From the NCBI RefSeq assembly GCF_900104815.1, contig NZ_FNTD01000004.1, positions 5,162,501 to 5,226,500 of the forward strand: a stretch of 64,000 nucleotides of DNA, given 5' to 3'. The stretch comes from Streptomyces misionensis (lineage in GTDB: Bacteria > Actinomycetota > Actinomycetes > Streptomycetales > Streptomycetaceae). The notes beneath the pieces are model-generated. The model had not been told where the DNA came from and did not search any database. It saw only the letters and a program-made list of their open reading frames with translations. The translations under genes were made by a program, and so were the position numbers. How positions within the stretch are numbered: the stretch's first letter is position 1; the number at the start of each line of letters is the position of its first letter. This document shows, one piece after another, positions 43,714 through 51,758 of the stretch.

Positions 43714-44082
43714 GTGCAACTCGAAGCGCACGCCCCGTCCGTACCGCCTTCGCAAACGATCCCCCCGCCCGGCCTCACGGAGGACCCCGCCTTGATCCCC
43801 CTCACCGCGCTCACCGCGCTCGACGACGCCATCGAGAACCTCGGCGTACCCGTCCCGTGCCGCTCCTACGACCCGGAGGTCTTCTTCGCCGAGTCGCCCG
43901 CGGACGTGGAGTACGCCAAGTCCCTGTGCCGCACCTGCCCGCTGATCGAGGCCTGCCTCGCCGGGGCCAAGGAGCGGCGCGAGCCCTGGGGCGTCTGGGG
44001 TGGCGAGCTGTTCGTGCAGGGTGTCGTCGTCGCCCGGAAGCGGCCGCGTGGCCGCCCGCGGAAGAACCCGGTCACGGCATGA
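43714..44082 (+). CDS. wblC: WhiB-family regulator WblC (WhiB7 homologue)
   Basis: A 122-residue iron-sulphur regulator. The four cluster cysteines lie in VPCRSYDP, LCRTCPLI and EACLAG; GVWGGELF is the WhiB turn, and the C-terminal RPRGRPRKNP is the AT-hook that marks the WhiB7/WblC subgroup. It works with the principal sigma factor to switch on resistance to ribosome-targeting antibiotics. GTG 43714 has GAGGAAG 7 nt upstream. A long leader with ORF and terminator precedes it, and the next gene overlaps its stop. Neighbouring uvrD2, mycoredoxin and the ABC1 kinase match the mycobacterial whiB7 region. Confidence 0.95.
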   Translation: MQLEAHAPSVPPSQTIPPPGLTEDPALIPLTALTALDDAIENLGVPVPCRSYDPEVFFAESPADVEYAKSLCRTCPLIEACLAGAKERREPWGVWGGELFVQGVVVARKRPRGRPRKNPVTA

Positions 44083-44402
44083 ACACCACAGGAACAATCG
44101 ACCGTCCCCTCACGCACGACCCCAAGAAGCAGGCCCCGATGAAGCCGTCCACCAGCGAGCCCGCAGGCTCCGCGACCCCAGACTCCCGCACCACCGGCGC
44201 CACCGAAGCGCGTCAGAACAGGACCCGAGAGATGCAACTCATGCAAGAAGCCCTGGCACGTGCGCATATGCACGACCGGTTGCATGACGCCCGCCGGGAG
44301 CGCCAGGCCACGCGCCTGGCCGTCGCCCAGCGGATGCAGCGCCGGGCGGAGCGCGCCTCGCTGCGCGCCCGCCGGGCGCTCGCCATGGCGGTCATGCAGT
44401 AA
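44079..44402 (+). CDS. Basic helical protein translationally coupled to wblC
   Basis: A 107-residue protein whose ATG overlaps the wblC stop (ATGA). Residues 1-45 are Ser/Thr/Pro-rich and disordered; residues 50-107 form one long, very basic helix rich in Met, Gln, Arg and Ala (for example MQLMQEALARAHMHDRLHDA and RRAERASLRARRALAMAVMQ). No known domain. Coupling means it should be made whenever WblC is made, that is under antibiotic stress. A nucleic-acid or ribosome-binding role is only a guess from charge. Confidence 0.7.
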   Translation: MNTTGTIDRPLTHDPKKQAPMKPSTSEPAGSATPDSRTTGATEARQNRTREMQLMQEALARAHMHDRLHDARRERQATRLAVAQRMQRRAERASLRARRALAMAVMQ

Positions 44403-44425
44403 GAGCCACACCTGAACAGCGGTGG

Positions 44426-44449
44426 CCTCCCGGCGCGGACCGGGAGGCG
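44426..44449 (+). terminator. First of two tandem hairpins after the wblC operon
   Basis: GCCTCCCGG (44426-44434), loop CGCGGA, CCGGGAGGC (44441-44449): perfect 9-bp stem, 24 nt past the stop. Confidence 0.65.
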
Positions 44450-44460
44450 AGACGCTTCCC

Positions 44461-44496
44461 GCGGGGGCCGGTCCGGCCGAACGGACCGGCCCCCGC
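44461..44496 (+). terminator. Second, stronger hairpin after the wblC operon
   Basis: GCGGGGGCCGGTCCG (44461-44475) pairs perfectly with 44482-44496 around GCCGAA. No T-tract. Confidence 0.8.
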
Positions 44497-44531
44497 GGTG
44501 CGTTCTGCGCGCCGCCGGACGCTCACGGAGT

Positions 44532-44537
44532 TATCGT
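44532..44537 (+). promoter_or_regulatory. Candidate -10 box for a leaderless transcript
   Basis: TATCGT ends 6 nt before GTG 44544, and there is no ribosome site. A matching -35 is not evident. Confidence 0.4.
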
Positions 44538-44543
44538 CACCGG

Positions 44544-44756
44544 GTGACGAGTCTTCCCCCAGGAAGCGATCAGGGCGGCTCCCCGAAGCGCCCGGCACCC
44601 CTGCTGTGCGCCCGCTGCGGCATCCCCGCCCCCGGCCCCCACCCGGCCACCTGGACCTGGTCCGTGGAGAACGGCACCCCGGTCTACTTCTGCGCCACCT
44701 GCTCCCGCGAGAACCTCCGCTCCATCGAGGGCCGGCTGGACTCGGCGTGGTGGTGA
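44544..44756 (+). CDS. Small zinc-ribbon protein
   Basis: A 70-residue protein with two CxxC knuckles, LLCARCGIP and YFCATCSRE, about 25 residues apart, forming one zinc-ribbon. The central WTWSVENGTPVYF is strand-rich, and the protein ends SIEGRLDSAWW. Function unknown. It converges on the ABC1 kinase gene. Confidence 0.75.
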   Translation: MTSLPPGSDQGGSPKRPAPLLCARCGIPAPGPHPATWTWSVENGTPVYFCATCSRENLRSIEGRLDSAWW

Positions 44757-44799
44757 CCCCCGCCCCCGGGGCCGCTCCGGCCGCCCCGGAGCGCCCGGG

Positions 44800-46182
44800 T
44801 CAGGCCTGCGCCGCCGACTCCTCCTCGGTGGGGTCGTCCTCCGGCAGGTCGTCGAGGGCGAAGCCGGGGAGCCAGGACTCCAGCTCGTCGCGCAGGCGGA
44901 CCGTGGCGCCCAGCTGGCACAGGACGCCGATGGTGCTCAGGGTCACCCGGTGGATCAGGAGGTACGCCGGGGGCAGGTTGAGCTGCTTGCCCAGCTGGTA
45001 GGCGGGTGAGCGGGGGTCGGCGATGCGGGCGGCCTGGCTGCGCATCCAGGAGCGGGTGAAGGTGAACGCGTCGACACGGGCTGGCTCGATGATCGGCAGC
45101 AGGTAGTCGAGGACCGCGTCCGGATCGAGCTCTATCGACTCCTTGACGAAGCCCTCCTCGCAGAGCAGCTCGTAGACCGTCTCGGCGTCGCCGTCCAGCG
45201 TCATCCGCAGGGAGATCCCGATCGGGGTCGGCAGCCCGCCGGGAAGCCGGTCGACGGTGCCGAAGTCCAGGACCCCGAGGCGCCAGTCGTCCTCGCCGTC
45301 CGGGCCGCCGGGCAGCAGCCGGAAGTTGCCCGGGTGCGGGTCCGCGTGCAGCAGCCCGGTGCGGGCCGGTCCCGAGAACAGGAAGCGGGCGAGCAGCTGA
45401 CCGGCCCGGTTCCGCTGCTCCGGGGTGCCGTCGGCGATGATCTCGGACAGCGGGACGCCGTCCATCCACTCCGTGACCAGTACCTGGTCGCACTGGTGCA
45501 CCACCGCCGGCACCACCACGTCCGGGTCGCCCGCGAACTCCTCCGCGTGGGCCGTCTGGGCCGCGGCCTCCAGCCCGTAGTCCAGTTCCTCGGAGACCCG
45601 GTCCCGCAACTCGGCGATCAGCGGCTTTATGTCCATGCCCGGGATGAGCGGCCCCAACAGGCGGGCGAACCGGCCCAGTTGGCCGAGGTCGGACAGCAGG
45701 GCCTCACCGGCGCCCGGGTACTGCACCTTGACCGCCACCTCGCGGCCGTCATGCCACACCGCCCGGTGCACCTGGCCGATCGAGGCCGCGGCCGCCGGCT
45801 TGTCCTCGAACTCCTCGAACAGCTCGCGCCAGTCCGCGCCCAGCCGCTCCTCCAGCACGGCGTGCACCGTGCGGGTCGGCATCGGCGGGGCCGCCTCCTG
45901 GAGCTTGGTCAGGGCCGCCCGGTAGGGGCCGGCGACCTCCTCGGGCAGCGCCGACTCGAAGACGGACAGGGCCTGCCCGAACTTCATGGCCCCGCCCTTC
46001 AGCTCCCCGAGCACCTTGAAGAGCTGCTCCGCCGTCCGCTGTTGCAGTTCCCGGCCGACGATCTCCGCGGACTCGCCCACGATCCGCTTGCCCAGGCCCC
46101 AGGTCGCCCGGCCGGCGAAGCCGAGCGGGAGCGCGGCGAGCTTGGCGGTACGGGTGACCGCCTTGCGGGGAAGATCAGACAT
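44800..46182 (-). CDS. ABC1/AarF (UbiB-family) atypical kinase
   Basis: A 460-residue protein of the ABC1 family. KFGQ marks the family-specific KxGQ motif, ASIGQVHRA the A-rich loop, VAVKVQYPG the ATP-binding lysine, EELDYGLEA the helix motif, HADPHPGN the catalytic loop and LDFGTVD the metal-binding DFG. UbiB-type kinases support isoprenoid lipid or quinone metabolism. The M. tuberculosis counterpart next to whiB7 (Rv3197) has been linked to macrolide tolerance. ATG 46180-46182 overlaps the stop of the upstream E1-like gene by 8 nt. Confidence 0.92.
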   Translation of the reverse strand: MSDLPRKAVTRTAKLAALPLGFAGRATWGLGKRIVGESAEIVGRELQQRTAEQLFKVLGELKGGAMKFGQALSVFESALPEEVAGPYRAALTKLQEAAPPMPTRTVHAVLEERLGADWRELFEEFEDKPAAAASIGQVHRAVWHDGREVAVKVQYPGAGEALLSDLGQLGRFARLLGPLIPGMDIKPLIAELRDRVSEELDYGLEAAAQTAHAEEFAGDPDVVVPAVVHQCDQVLVTEWMDGVPLSEIIADGTPEQRNRAGQLLARFLFSGPARTGLLHADPHPGNFRLLPGGPDGEDDWRLGVLDFGTVDRLPGGLPTPIGISLRMTLDGDAETVYELLCEEGFVKESIELDPDAVLDYLLPIIEPARVDAFTFTRSWMRSQAARIADPRSPAYQLGKQLNLPPAYLLIHRVTLSTIGVLCQLGATVRLRDELESWLPGFALDDLPEDDPTEEESAAQA

Positions 46183-47401
46183 GCGCCCTCCAAGTCCCTG
46201 TCGGCCGTGCCGCGCCCGCTTCGCGTGCCCGCTCCGTCGACGGCCGTTGCACCGCCATTGTCGCGCGTGCGAGCCCGCCGGTCGGTGTGTGTTCCGCCTC
46301 TGCTTTCTTACCGGCCCGCCGCGCGGCGCCGCAGCCGCAGGCCGGATGCGGCCACAGAGGGCGTGCGTGCCAGGTCAGACCGGGCAGGGACGCCTCCCAG
46401 CGGGCGCCCGGGCCGGACGGCGACACGCCGTCGAGGAAGGCCAGGGCGTGGGCCGCGGCCAGTCCGGCGACCGCCGTGGCGAGAGCCAGGTCACAGGCCC
46501 CGGGGTGGCGGGAGCCGCCGGAGCGCCACTGGGCGAGCAGCCGGGGCCAGGCCGGGTCCCGGTCCGTGCGGCTCTCGTGCAGACAGCCGGCACAGGCCGT
46601 CTCGCCGGGCAGCACCAGCGGGCCGACCACGCCCGTGCCCTCCACCACACCGGCGTACAGGTGCGGGGTGCCCGAGGCGAGCAGCGGCTCGGCGGCGCGC
46701 GGGTCCGGGGCGTGCACGGCCACCTCGTCCCGCGGCGCGAGGACCACCAGGGAGAGGCCCGGCTCCTCGGCCCCGGAACCGGGGGAGTGGGCGCGGCGGG
46801 GCGGGCGGTCCGGGGCGGCCCGGCGCACGGCGGCCGCCGCGGCCGTCCCGCGGGGCCGGCCGACCGACTCGGCGGGCAGCCCGCCGGGTGCCACGTCCTC
46901 CGGCCCCACCCGTCCCTCGTCGAGCACCTCCACCTCGCCGACGCCCGCGCCCGCGAGCACGGCCGCCAGCACGGCCCCGACCCGGCCCGCGCCGCGCACC
47001 CGGACCCGCAGCGCGCGCCGGGCGGCGAGCCGGGCGAGCGCGCCGCCCGGCTCGGGCGTGGTCAGCGAGAGCGAGGCCAGATCGGGGCGCAGCCGCCGCA
47101 GCACCTCTGGTTTCCCGCGCAGCGCGTCCGCGGCCGGCCCGCCGCCGCGCGCGTCGTCGACGAGGCCCGCGCGGGCCAGCCGGTCCACCAGCGCGTCGAT
47201 GTGGCCGTCCGGCAGGTCGAGGCGGCGGCCCTCCGCGCGCAGCAGCGGCAGTCCCCGGGTGCCGTTGAGCAGGTCGAGGAGACCGCCCGTGGCGGCGTCC
47301 ATCGGACCCAGCGTCAGCGCGTGCGCGGGAGTCATCCCGAACTGCACCGTGCCGAGGTCCCGCCAGCCGCGCCGCAGCGCGGGTTTCACCATCGGATGCA
47401 T
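46175..47401 (-). CDS. E1-like (ThiF-type) protein with an N-terminal RRE-like domain
   Basis: A 408-residue protein. The first 80 residues look like a winged-helix, RiPP-recognition-like module (LDLPDGHIDALVDRLARAGL). A Rossmann segment follows, VRGAGRVGAVLAAVLAGAGV, with VLDEGRVGPEDVA where true E1 enzymes have the N-x-x-R-Q motif, so the adenylation site looks degenerate. C-terminal zinc-type cysteines occur in ACAGCLHES and HPACGCGA. It resembles the cyclodehydratase or thiazole/oxazole-forming (TOMM) scaffold proteins. No precursor peptide or YcaO partner is visible. ATG 47401 is chosen; an ATG three codons later is possible. Coupled to the ABC1 kinase gene. Confidence 0.72.
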   Translation of the reverse strand: MHPMVKPALRRGWRDLGTVQFGMTPAHALTLGPMDAATGGLLDLLNGTRGLPLLRAEGRRLDLPDGHIDALVDRLARAGLVDDARGGGPAADALRGKPEVLRRLRPDLASLSLTTPEPGGALARLAARRALRVRVRGAGRVGAVLAAVLAGAGVGEVEVLDEGRVGPEDVAPGGLPAESVGRPRGTAAAAAVRRAAPDRPPRRAHSPGSGAEEPGLSLVVLAPRDEVAVHAPDPRAAEPLLASGTPHLYAGVVEGTGVVGPLVLPGETACAGCLHESRTDRDPAWPRLLAQWRSGGSRHPGACDLALATAVAGLAAAHALAFLDGVSPSGPGARWEASLPGLTWHARPLWPHPACGCGAARRAGKKAEAEHTPTGGLARATMAVQRPSTERAREAGAARPTGTWRAHV

Positions 47402-47725
47402 GCCGGCCCCCGTCTCCCGTGTCTGTGTATCTGGGTATCCGTCAAGACTCCGGCGGAATTGGTCGTGTTCCGCCGACACCTGCCAGCATGCCCGCCCGGC
47501 CCGCGAGGTGCGGAAAGTTATCCACAGGCGAGGGAGTTCTTCATATGAACCGGCAAGGGTGGTGGCGATCGGCGGGCGTGTCGGCGGAGATGAAAAGAGC
47601 GAATACCTGGACAAGGTGCAAATCGGATTCTCGTGTCGTCATGCGAATCCAACCCGCGGTGGGGATCCGGACCGAACCGTCCCGGAGCCGGGACTTTGCC
47701 CGGACCCAGCGGGTAACGTCGGGGC
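47402..47725. other. Divergent intergenic region, locally lower GC, no supported gene
   Basis: About 320 bases between the E1-like gene (-) and the SprT/YgjP-like gene (+). Bases 47510-47660 are clearly less GC-rich. On the minus strand TTGACG near 47445 is a candidate -35 for the E1-like gene; on the plus strand TAACGT (47714-47719) lies 6 nt before GTG 47726, suggesting a leaderless transcript. Short frames exist on both strands, but none has good codon bias. Confidence 0.4.
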
Positions 47726-48295
47726 GTGCCCGCCGACCCACTGCACCGTGCCGTAAAGACACAGCGCGGCGCGACGAGCGCGATCGAGGTCCGCAGAAGC
47801 GCCCGGCGCCGCCGGACGGTCTCCGCGTACCGCGAGGGCGATCGCACCGTCGTGCTGATCCCCGCCCGGATGTCGAAGGCGGAGGAACAACGCTGGGTGA
47901 CCGTCATGCTCGACAAACTCGCCGCCCAGGAGAGCCGGCGGGTCCTCGGTGACAGCGCGCTGACCGAGCGCGCCGAGCGGCTGTCGGCCCAGTTCTTCGA
48001 CGGCCGCGCCCGCCCGGCCTCCGTGCGCTGGGTCACCAACCAGAACACCCGCTGGGGTTCGTGCACCCCCGCCGAGGGCAGCATCCGCCTGTCGCACCGG
48101 CTCCAGGGCATGCCCGAGTACGTCATCGACTACGTGCTCTGCCACGAGCTGGCACACCTCCTGGTCCCCGGTCACGGAGCCGACTTCTGGCGGCTGCTGG
48201 AGGCCTACCCGCGCACCGAACGCGCCCGCGGCTATCTCGAAGGGGTGGTCGCCGCCGAACGGCTGCCGCACGTCCCCGGCGCACGGGGCGAGTGA
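47726..48295 (+). CDS. YgjP/SprT-like zinc metallopeptidase (M48-type)
   Basis: A 189-residue protein with the fold and motif of the YgjP/WLM group: NTRWGSCTPAEGSIRLS followed by YVLCHELAHLLVPGH, a HExxH zinc site with a further histidine, then FWRLLEAYPR. Members are predicted DNA- or protein-processing metallopeptidases of unknown substrate. Its N-terminal 40 residues are basic. GTG 47726 fits a leaderless start (TAACGT 6 nt upstream). Confidence 0.88.
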   Translation: MPADPLHRAVKTQRGATSAIEVRRSARRRRTVSAYREGDRTVVLIPARMSKAEEQRWVTVMLDKLAAQESRRVLGDSALTERAERLSAQFFDGRARPASVRWVTNQNTRWGSCTPAEGSIRLSHRLQGMPEYVIDYVLCHELAHLLVPGHGADFWRLLEAYPRTERARGYLEGVVAAERLPHVPGARGE

Positions 48296-48499
48296 CGGAG
48301 ACCCGGTGGGCGGCCGCCTTCCGAGGCCGGTCCGCGTGACCGCTCCGCCCGCCCGGTCCCTCCGGCCGGTCCGTGTGCGCGGCCGGGTCCGGTTGTGTAC
48401 CGGGTCTGTACCGACCGGGACCGGCGGGGGTGGTTGTCGGTCACAGCCGTTAGCCTGGCGCGACGCACTCACCATCGGGATGGGGGACGGTCGTATCGC

Positions 48500-50245
48500 A
48501 TGGCCAGGGACTTCCAACGCGGCCACAAGGCCAGGATCAGTGACCTCACCGCGGGCACCGATCTGTACGTAGGCGTGCAGATCGCCGGCCCCGGACTGAC
48601 CTTCGACATCAGCTGCTTCGGACTGGACGCCGACGAACGGCTTTCGGACGACCGGTACTTCGTCTTCTTCAACCAGCCGAAGTCGCCGGAGGAGTCCCTC
48701 CAACTGCTCGGCGCGCAGGCGGGCGACACGGAGTCGTTCCGGGTCACGCTCGACCGCGTCCCGGCGCACATCCGCAAGCTGTCCTTCACGGCGACCATCG
48801 ACGGCGCCGGGCAGATGTCGCAGATCGGTCCCGGCTACCTGCGGATCGTCGCGGGCGGCGAGGAGGTCGCCCGCTACTCCTTCAACGGCGCGGAGTTCTC
48901 CACCGAGCGCGCCGTCATGCTCGGTGACTTCTACTTCAAGGACGGCTGGCGGTTCGCCGCGGTCGGGCAGGGCTTCGACGGCGGTCTGGAGGCGCTGCTG
49001 AGGAACTTCGGCGGCGAGGTGCTGGAGGAGGAGGCGCCCGCCGCGCCGCCGGAGCAGCCGCAGTCCGGCGCCGCCCCCGGCTTCGCCCCGCCCGCCTTCG
49101 CCCCGCCGGCCGAGGCCGCCGCCCCGCCCGCCTTCGGCGCCCCGGGCCCGCAGTCCGCGCCCGCGCCGGTCACGGCCCCCGTCCCGCCCCCCGCCCCCGC
49201 GCCGGGCCCGCAGTCCGGCGCCCACGGCTTCACCGCGCCCGGCGGGACGCCGCCGCAGGGCTTCACACCCCCGCCGGGCGGTACACCTCCGCAGGGCTTC
49301 ACCCCGCCCGGCCAGACCCCGCCCCCGGCCCCGGCCGCGCCGGACGTGCACGGCGCGCCGACGGTCATCGCCCCCCTGACCCCGCCCGGCGCGGCGGGAA
49401 CGGTCCCGCCGCCCGCTCCCGCGCCGGCCCCGGCGCCCTACGGCCGGCCGCCGCAGCCGCCCCACGGCGGCATGCCCGGCGCGCCGCTGCCCCCGGGCTA
49501 CGGCGGTCAGCCCGGTGCGCCCATGCCCCCGGGTCACGGCCAGGCAGCCGCCTACGCTGTGCCCCAGGGCGCCCCGCAGGGCGGCGCCGGAGTGGGCGCC
49601 GCGCTCCAGAAGTTCAAGGAGACGCCCACCGGACAGCGCTGGACCCTCCAGAACAAGAAGCTCATGCGGGTCGACCTCGGCGCCGGCGGGCAGCCGGTGC
49701 TGGCCAAGCAGGGCAGCATGGTGCTCTACCAGGGCAAGGTCGACTTCAGCTACAAGGGCGCCGGGTTCGCCGGGCGGATCGTCGGCAACGCCACCGGCCA
49801 GGAGATGCAGCTGATGCGCTGCAGCGGCCAGGGCCAGGTGTTCCTCGCCGAGAACGCCACCCACCTGCACCCCGTCGAACTCCAGGGCGACGCGATCTGC
49901 GTCTCCGCCGAGAACGTGCTCGCCTTCGACGAGAGCCTCCAGTACGAGGTCCGCCGCATCGAGGGCCACGGCATCCCCGGCGGCGCGCTGTTCACCATGC
50001 AGTTCCAGGGCACCGGCACCATCGTCGTCAAGACGCACGGCACGCCCGTGGTGCTGCCGGTCACCCCGACCACCTTCGCCGACTGCAACGCGGTGGTGGC
50101 CTGGTCGGCGGCCTCCCAGGTGATCGTCTCCAGCCAGGTCCGCATGCGCCGCAACGCCTACCCCGGCGACACCGGCGAAAGCGTCAACCTGCAGTTCCGG
50201 GGCGCGCCCGGCAACTTCATCGTCGTCCAGCCGTACGAGGTCTGA
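48500..50245 (+). CDS. TerD domain fused to an AIM24 domain
   Basis: A 581-residue fusion. Residues 1-175 form a TerD-family domain (GLDADERLSDDRYFVFFNQP with the calcium-binding acidic cluster, and YFKDGWRFAAVGQGFDGGL). A Pro/Gly/Ala-rich linker of about 190 residues with repeats such as GGTPPQGFTPPPG follows. Residues from about 370 onward are an AIM24 (DUF124-like) beta-domain (TLQNKKLMRVDLG, MVLYQGKVDFSYKG, LMRCSGQGQVFLAEN). TerD proteins belong to tellurite/chemical-stress systems. ATG 48500 lacks a strong ribosome site. First gene of a three-gene run. Confidence 0.86.
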   Translation: MARDFQRGHKARISDLTAGTDLYVGVQIAGPGLTFDISCFGLDADERLSDDRYFVFFNQPKSPEESLQLLGAQAGDTESFRVTLDRVPAHIRKLSFTATIDGAGQMSQIGPGYLRIVAGGEEVARYSFNGAEFSTERAVMLGDFYFKDGWRFAAVGQGFDGGLEALLRNFGGEVLEEEAPAAPPEQPQSGAAPGFAPPAFAPPAEAAAPPAFGAPGPQSAPAPVTAPVPPPAPAPGPQSGAHGFTAPGGTPPQGFTPPPGGTPPQGFTPPGQTPPPAPAAPDVHGAPTVIAPLTPPGAAGTVPPPAPAPAPAPYGRPPQPPHGGMPGAPLPPGYGGQPGAPMPPGHGQAAAYAVPQGAPQGGAGVGAALQKFKETPTGQRWTLQNKKLMRVDLGAGGQPVLAKQGSMVLYQGKVDFSYKGAGFAGRIVGNATGQEMQLMRCSGQGQVFLAENATHLHPVELQGDAICVSAENVLAFDESLQYEVRRIEGHGIPGGALFTMQFQGTGTIVVKTHGTPVVLPVTPTTFADCNAVVAWSAASQVIVSSQVRMRRNAYPGDTGESVNLQFRGAPGNFIVVQPYEV

Positions 50246-50256
50246 GGGAGCCCGTC

Positions 50257-50937
50257 ATGAACCAGCCGCTCGCGGGCTTCGCTCCCGCACCCGTCACCGC
50301 CCGCATGGAGAACCACGGCGACCACATGCTCAAGGTCGCCATGCAGACCGGCAACGACCTCTTCGCGCGCGTCGGCTCGATGGTCGCCTACGAGGGCTTC
50401 GTCCAGTACGAGCCCAACCCGCCGGCCGTGCGCCAGATCGCCCGCGACTGGATCACCGGCGAGGGCGCCCCGCTGATGAAGTGCTCCGGGGACGGACTGC
50501 TCTACCTCGCCGACTACGGCGCCAACGTCGTCGTGATCAACCTCGACGGCGACGGCATCTCCGTGAACGCCACCAACCTGCTCGCCTTCGACGCGCACCT
50601 CAGCTGGGGCGTGGAGCGGGTCAAGGGGCTGGCCAAGTTCGCCGGGCAGGGCCTGTGGAACACGCGGATCACCGGTCAGGGCTGGGTCGCGCTGACCTCC
50701 CGGGGCACGCCGATCGTCGTCGACTGCGGCGGCGGCGAGGACGAGACCTACGTCGACCCGGACGCGCTCGTCGCCTGGTCGCCGAACCTGAAGGTCAAGG
50801 GCAAGCGCAGCTTCAAGGCGCAGTCGCTGATCGGCCGGGGCAGCGGCGAGGCCTACCAGATGGCCTTCTCCGGACAGGGCATCGTCGTCGTCCAGCCCAG
50901 TGAGGACAGCACCGACCGCCTGCGGTTCCGGGGCTGA
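50257..50937 (+). CDS. AIM24 family protein
   Basis: A 226-residue AIM24-domain protein, mostly beta-strand: MLKVAMQTGNDLFARVGSMV, MKCSGDGLLYLADYG, WGVERVKGLAKFAGQGLW and FSGQGIVVVQPSED repeat the layout of the C-terminal domain of the gene upstream. The gene starts 12 bp after it with GGGAG in the gap. Bacterial AIM24 proteins have unknown function; the yeast namesake is mitochondrial. Confidence 0.88.
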   Translation: MNQPLAGFAPAPVTARMENHGDHMLKVAMQTGNDLFARVGSMVAYEGFVQYEPNPPAVRQIARDWITGEGAPLMKCSGDGLLYLADYGANVVVINLDGDGISVNATNLLAFDAHLSWGVERVKGLAKFAGQGLWNTRITGQGWVALTSRGTPIVVDCGGGEDETYVDPDALVAWSPNLKVKGKRSFKAQSLIGRGSGEAYQMAFSGQGIVVVQPSEDSTDRLRFRG

Positions 50938-50955
50938 GGGGGAGTCAAACACGCC

Positions 50956-51708
50956 ATGCAGAGCCCGATCTTCGCGTACAACGACAACCAGACGCAGGAG
51001 CGCTGGAGCCTCCAGAACTCGCAGTTGCTCCGGGTCGTCATGGAGGGCAACGACGACATCCTGGCCCGCAAGGGCACCATGGTCGCCTACCAGGGCCTCG
51101 TCGAGTTCGACGCCGAGTACCGCAGCGGCAACCAGCGGCGCGCGCGTGCGCACACCGGCGAGGGCCTGGACCTGATGCGCTGTCACGGACAGGGCACGGT
51201 CTACCTGGCCAACCTCGCCCAGCACGTGCACGTCATGGACATCGAGCCGGAGGGGCTGACCGTCGACAGCTCCTACGTCCTCGCCATGGACTCCTCGCTG
51301 CACCACGAGGTCATCGCCGTCGACAGCCTCTACGGCATCTCCGGTTCCGGGAAGTACCAGCTGAACATCACCGGGCGCGGCCGGGTCGCCCTGATGACCT
51401 CGGGCGCCCCGCTGCTGATGCGGGTCACACCGGACCGGTACGTCAACTGCGACGCCGACGCCATCGTGGCCTGGTCGACCGGGCTGCGGGTGCAGATGCA
51501 GGCCCAGACGCACTCCTCCGGGGTGTGGCGGCGGCGCGGCAACACCGGGGAGGGCTGGGAGCTGAGCTTCATGGGCTCCGGGTTCGCCCTGGTGCAGCCC
51601 AGCGAGCTGCTGCCGCCGCAGAACGCGCAGATCCAGGGCATCGCCGGTCAGTGGGGGATGGGCCAGCAGGGCGCGCGCGGCCAGAACCGCGGCAACGTCT
51701 GGAGCTGA
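50956..51708 (+). CDS. AIM24 family protein
   Basis: A 250-residue AIM24-domain protein. It starts MQSPIFAYNDNQTQERWSL and includes ILARKGTMVAYQGLVEFDAE, LMRCHGQGTVYLANL and MGSGFALVQPSELL, parallel to the previous two AIM24 domains. It starts 19 bp after its neighbour with GGGGAG upstream. Three AIM24 domains in a row probably assemble together, since the fold stacks into oligomers in related proteins. The operon ends at a 13-bp hairpin. Confidence 0.88.
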   Translation: MQSPIFAYNDNQTQERWSLQNSQLLRVVMEGNDDILARKGTMVAYQGLVEFDAEYRSGNQRRARAHTGEGLDLMRCHGQGTVYLANLAQHVHVMDIEPEGLTVDSSYVLAMDSSLHHEVIAVDSLYGISGSGKYQLNITGRGRVALMTSGAPLLMRVTPDRYVNCDADAIVAWSTGLRVQMQAQTHSSGVWRRRGNTGEGWELSFMGSGFALVQPSELLPPQNAQIQGIAGQWGMGQQGARGQNRGNVWS

Positions 51709-51720
51709 CCGGGTGAGCGC

Positions 51721-51754
51721 GTGAGGGGCGACCGCCGTGGTGGTCGCCCCTCAC
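51721..51754. terminator. 13-bp hairpin between the AIM24 operon and the Nudix gene
   Basis: GTGAGGGGCGACC (51721-51733) pairs perfectly with 51742-51754, with an 8-nt loop, between convergent genes. Confidence 0.85.
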
Positions 51755-51758
51755 CCGG

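Noticed and set aside
47545..47665. Short frames on both strands in the gap between the E1-like and YgjP-like genes (for example ATG near 47545 plus, or a 33-codon minus frame)
   Set aside because: Weak or no ribosome sites and no G/C third-position bias; could not be supported as genes.
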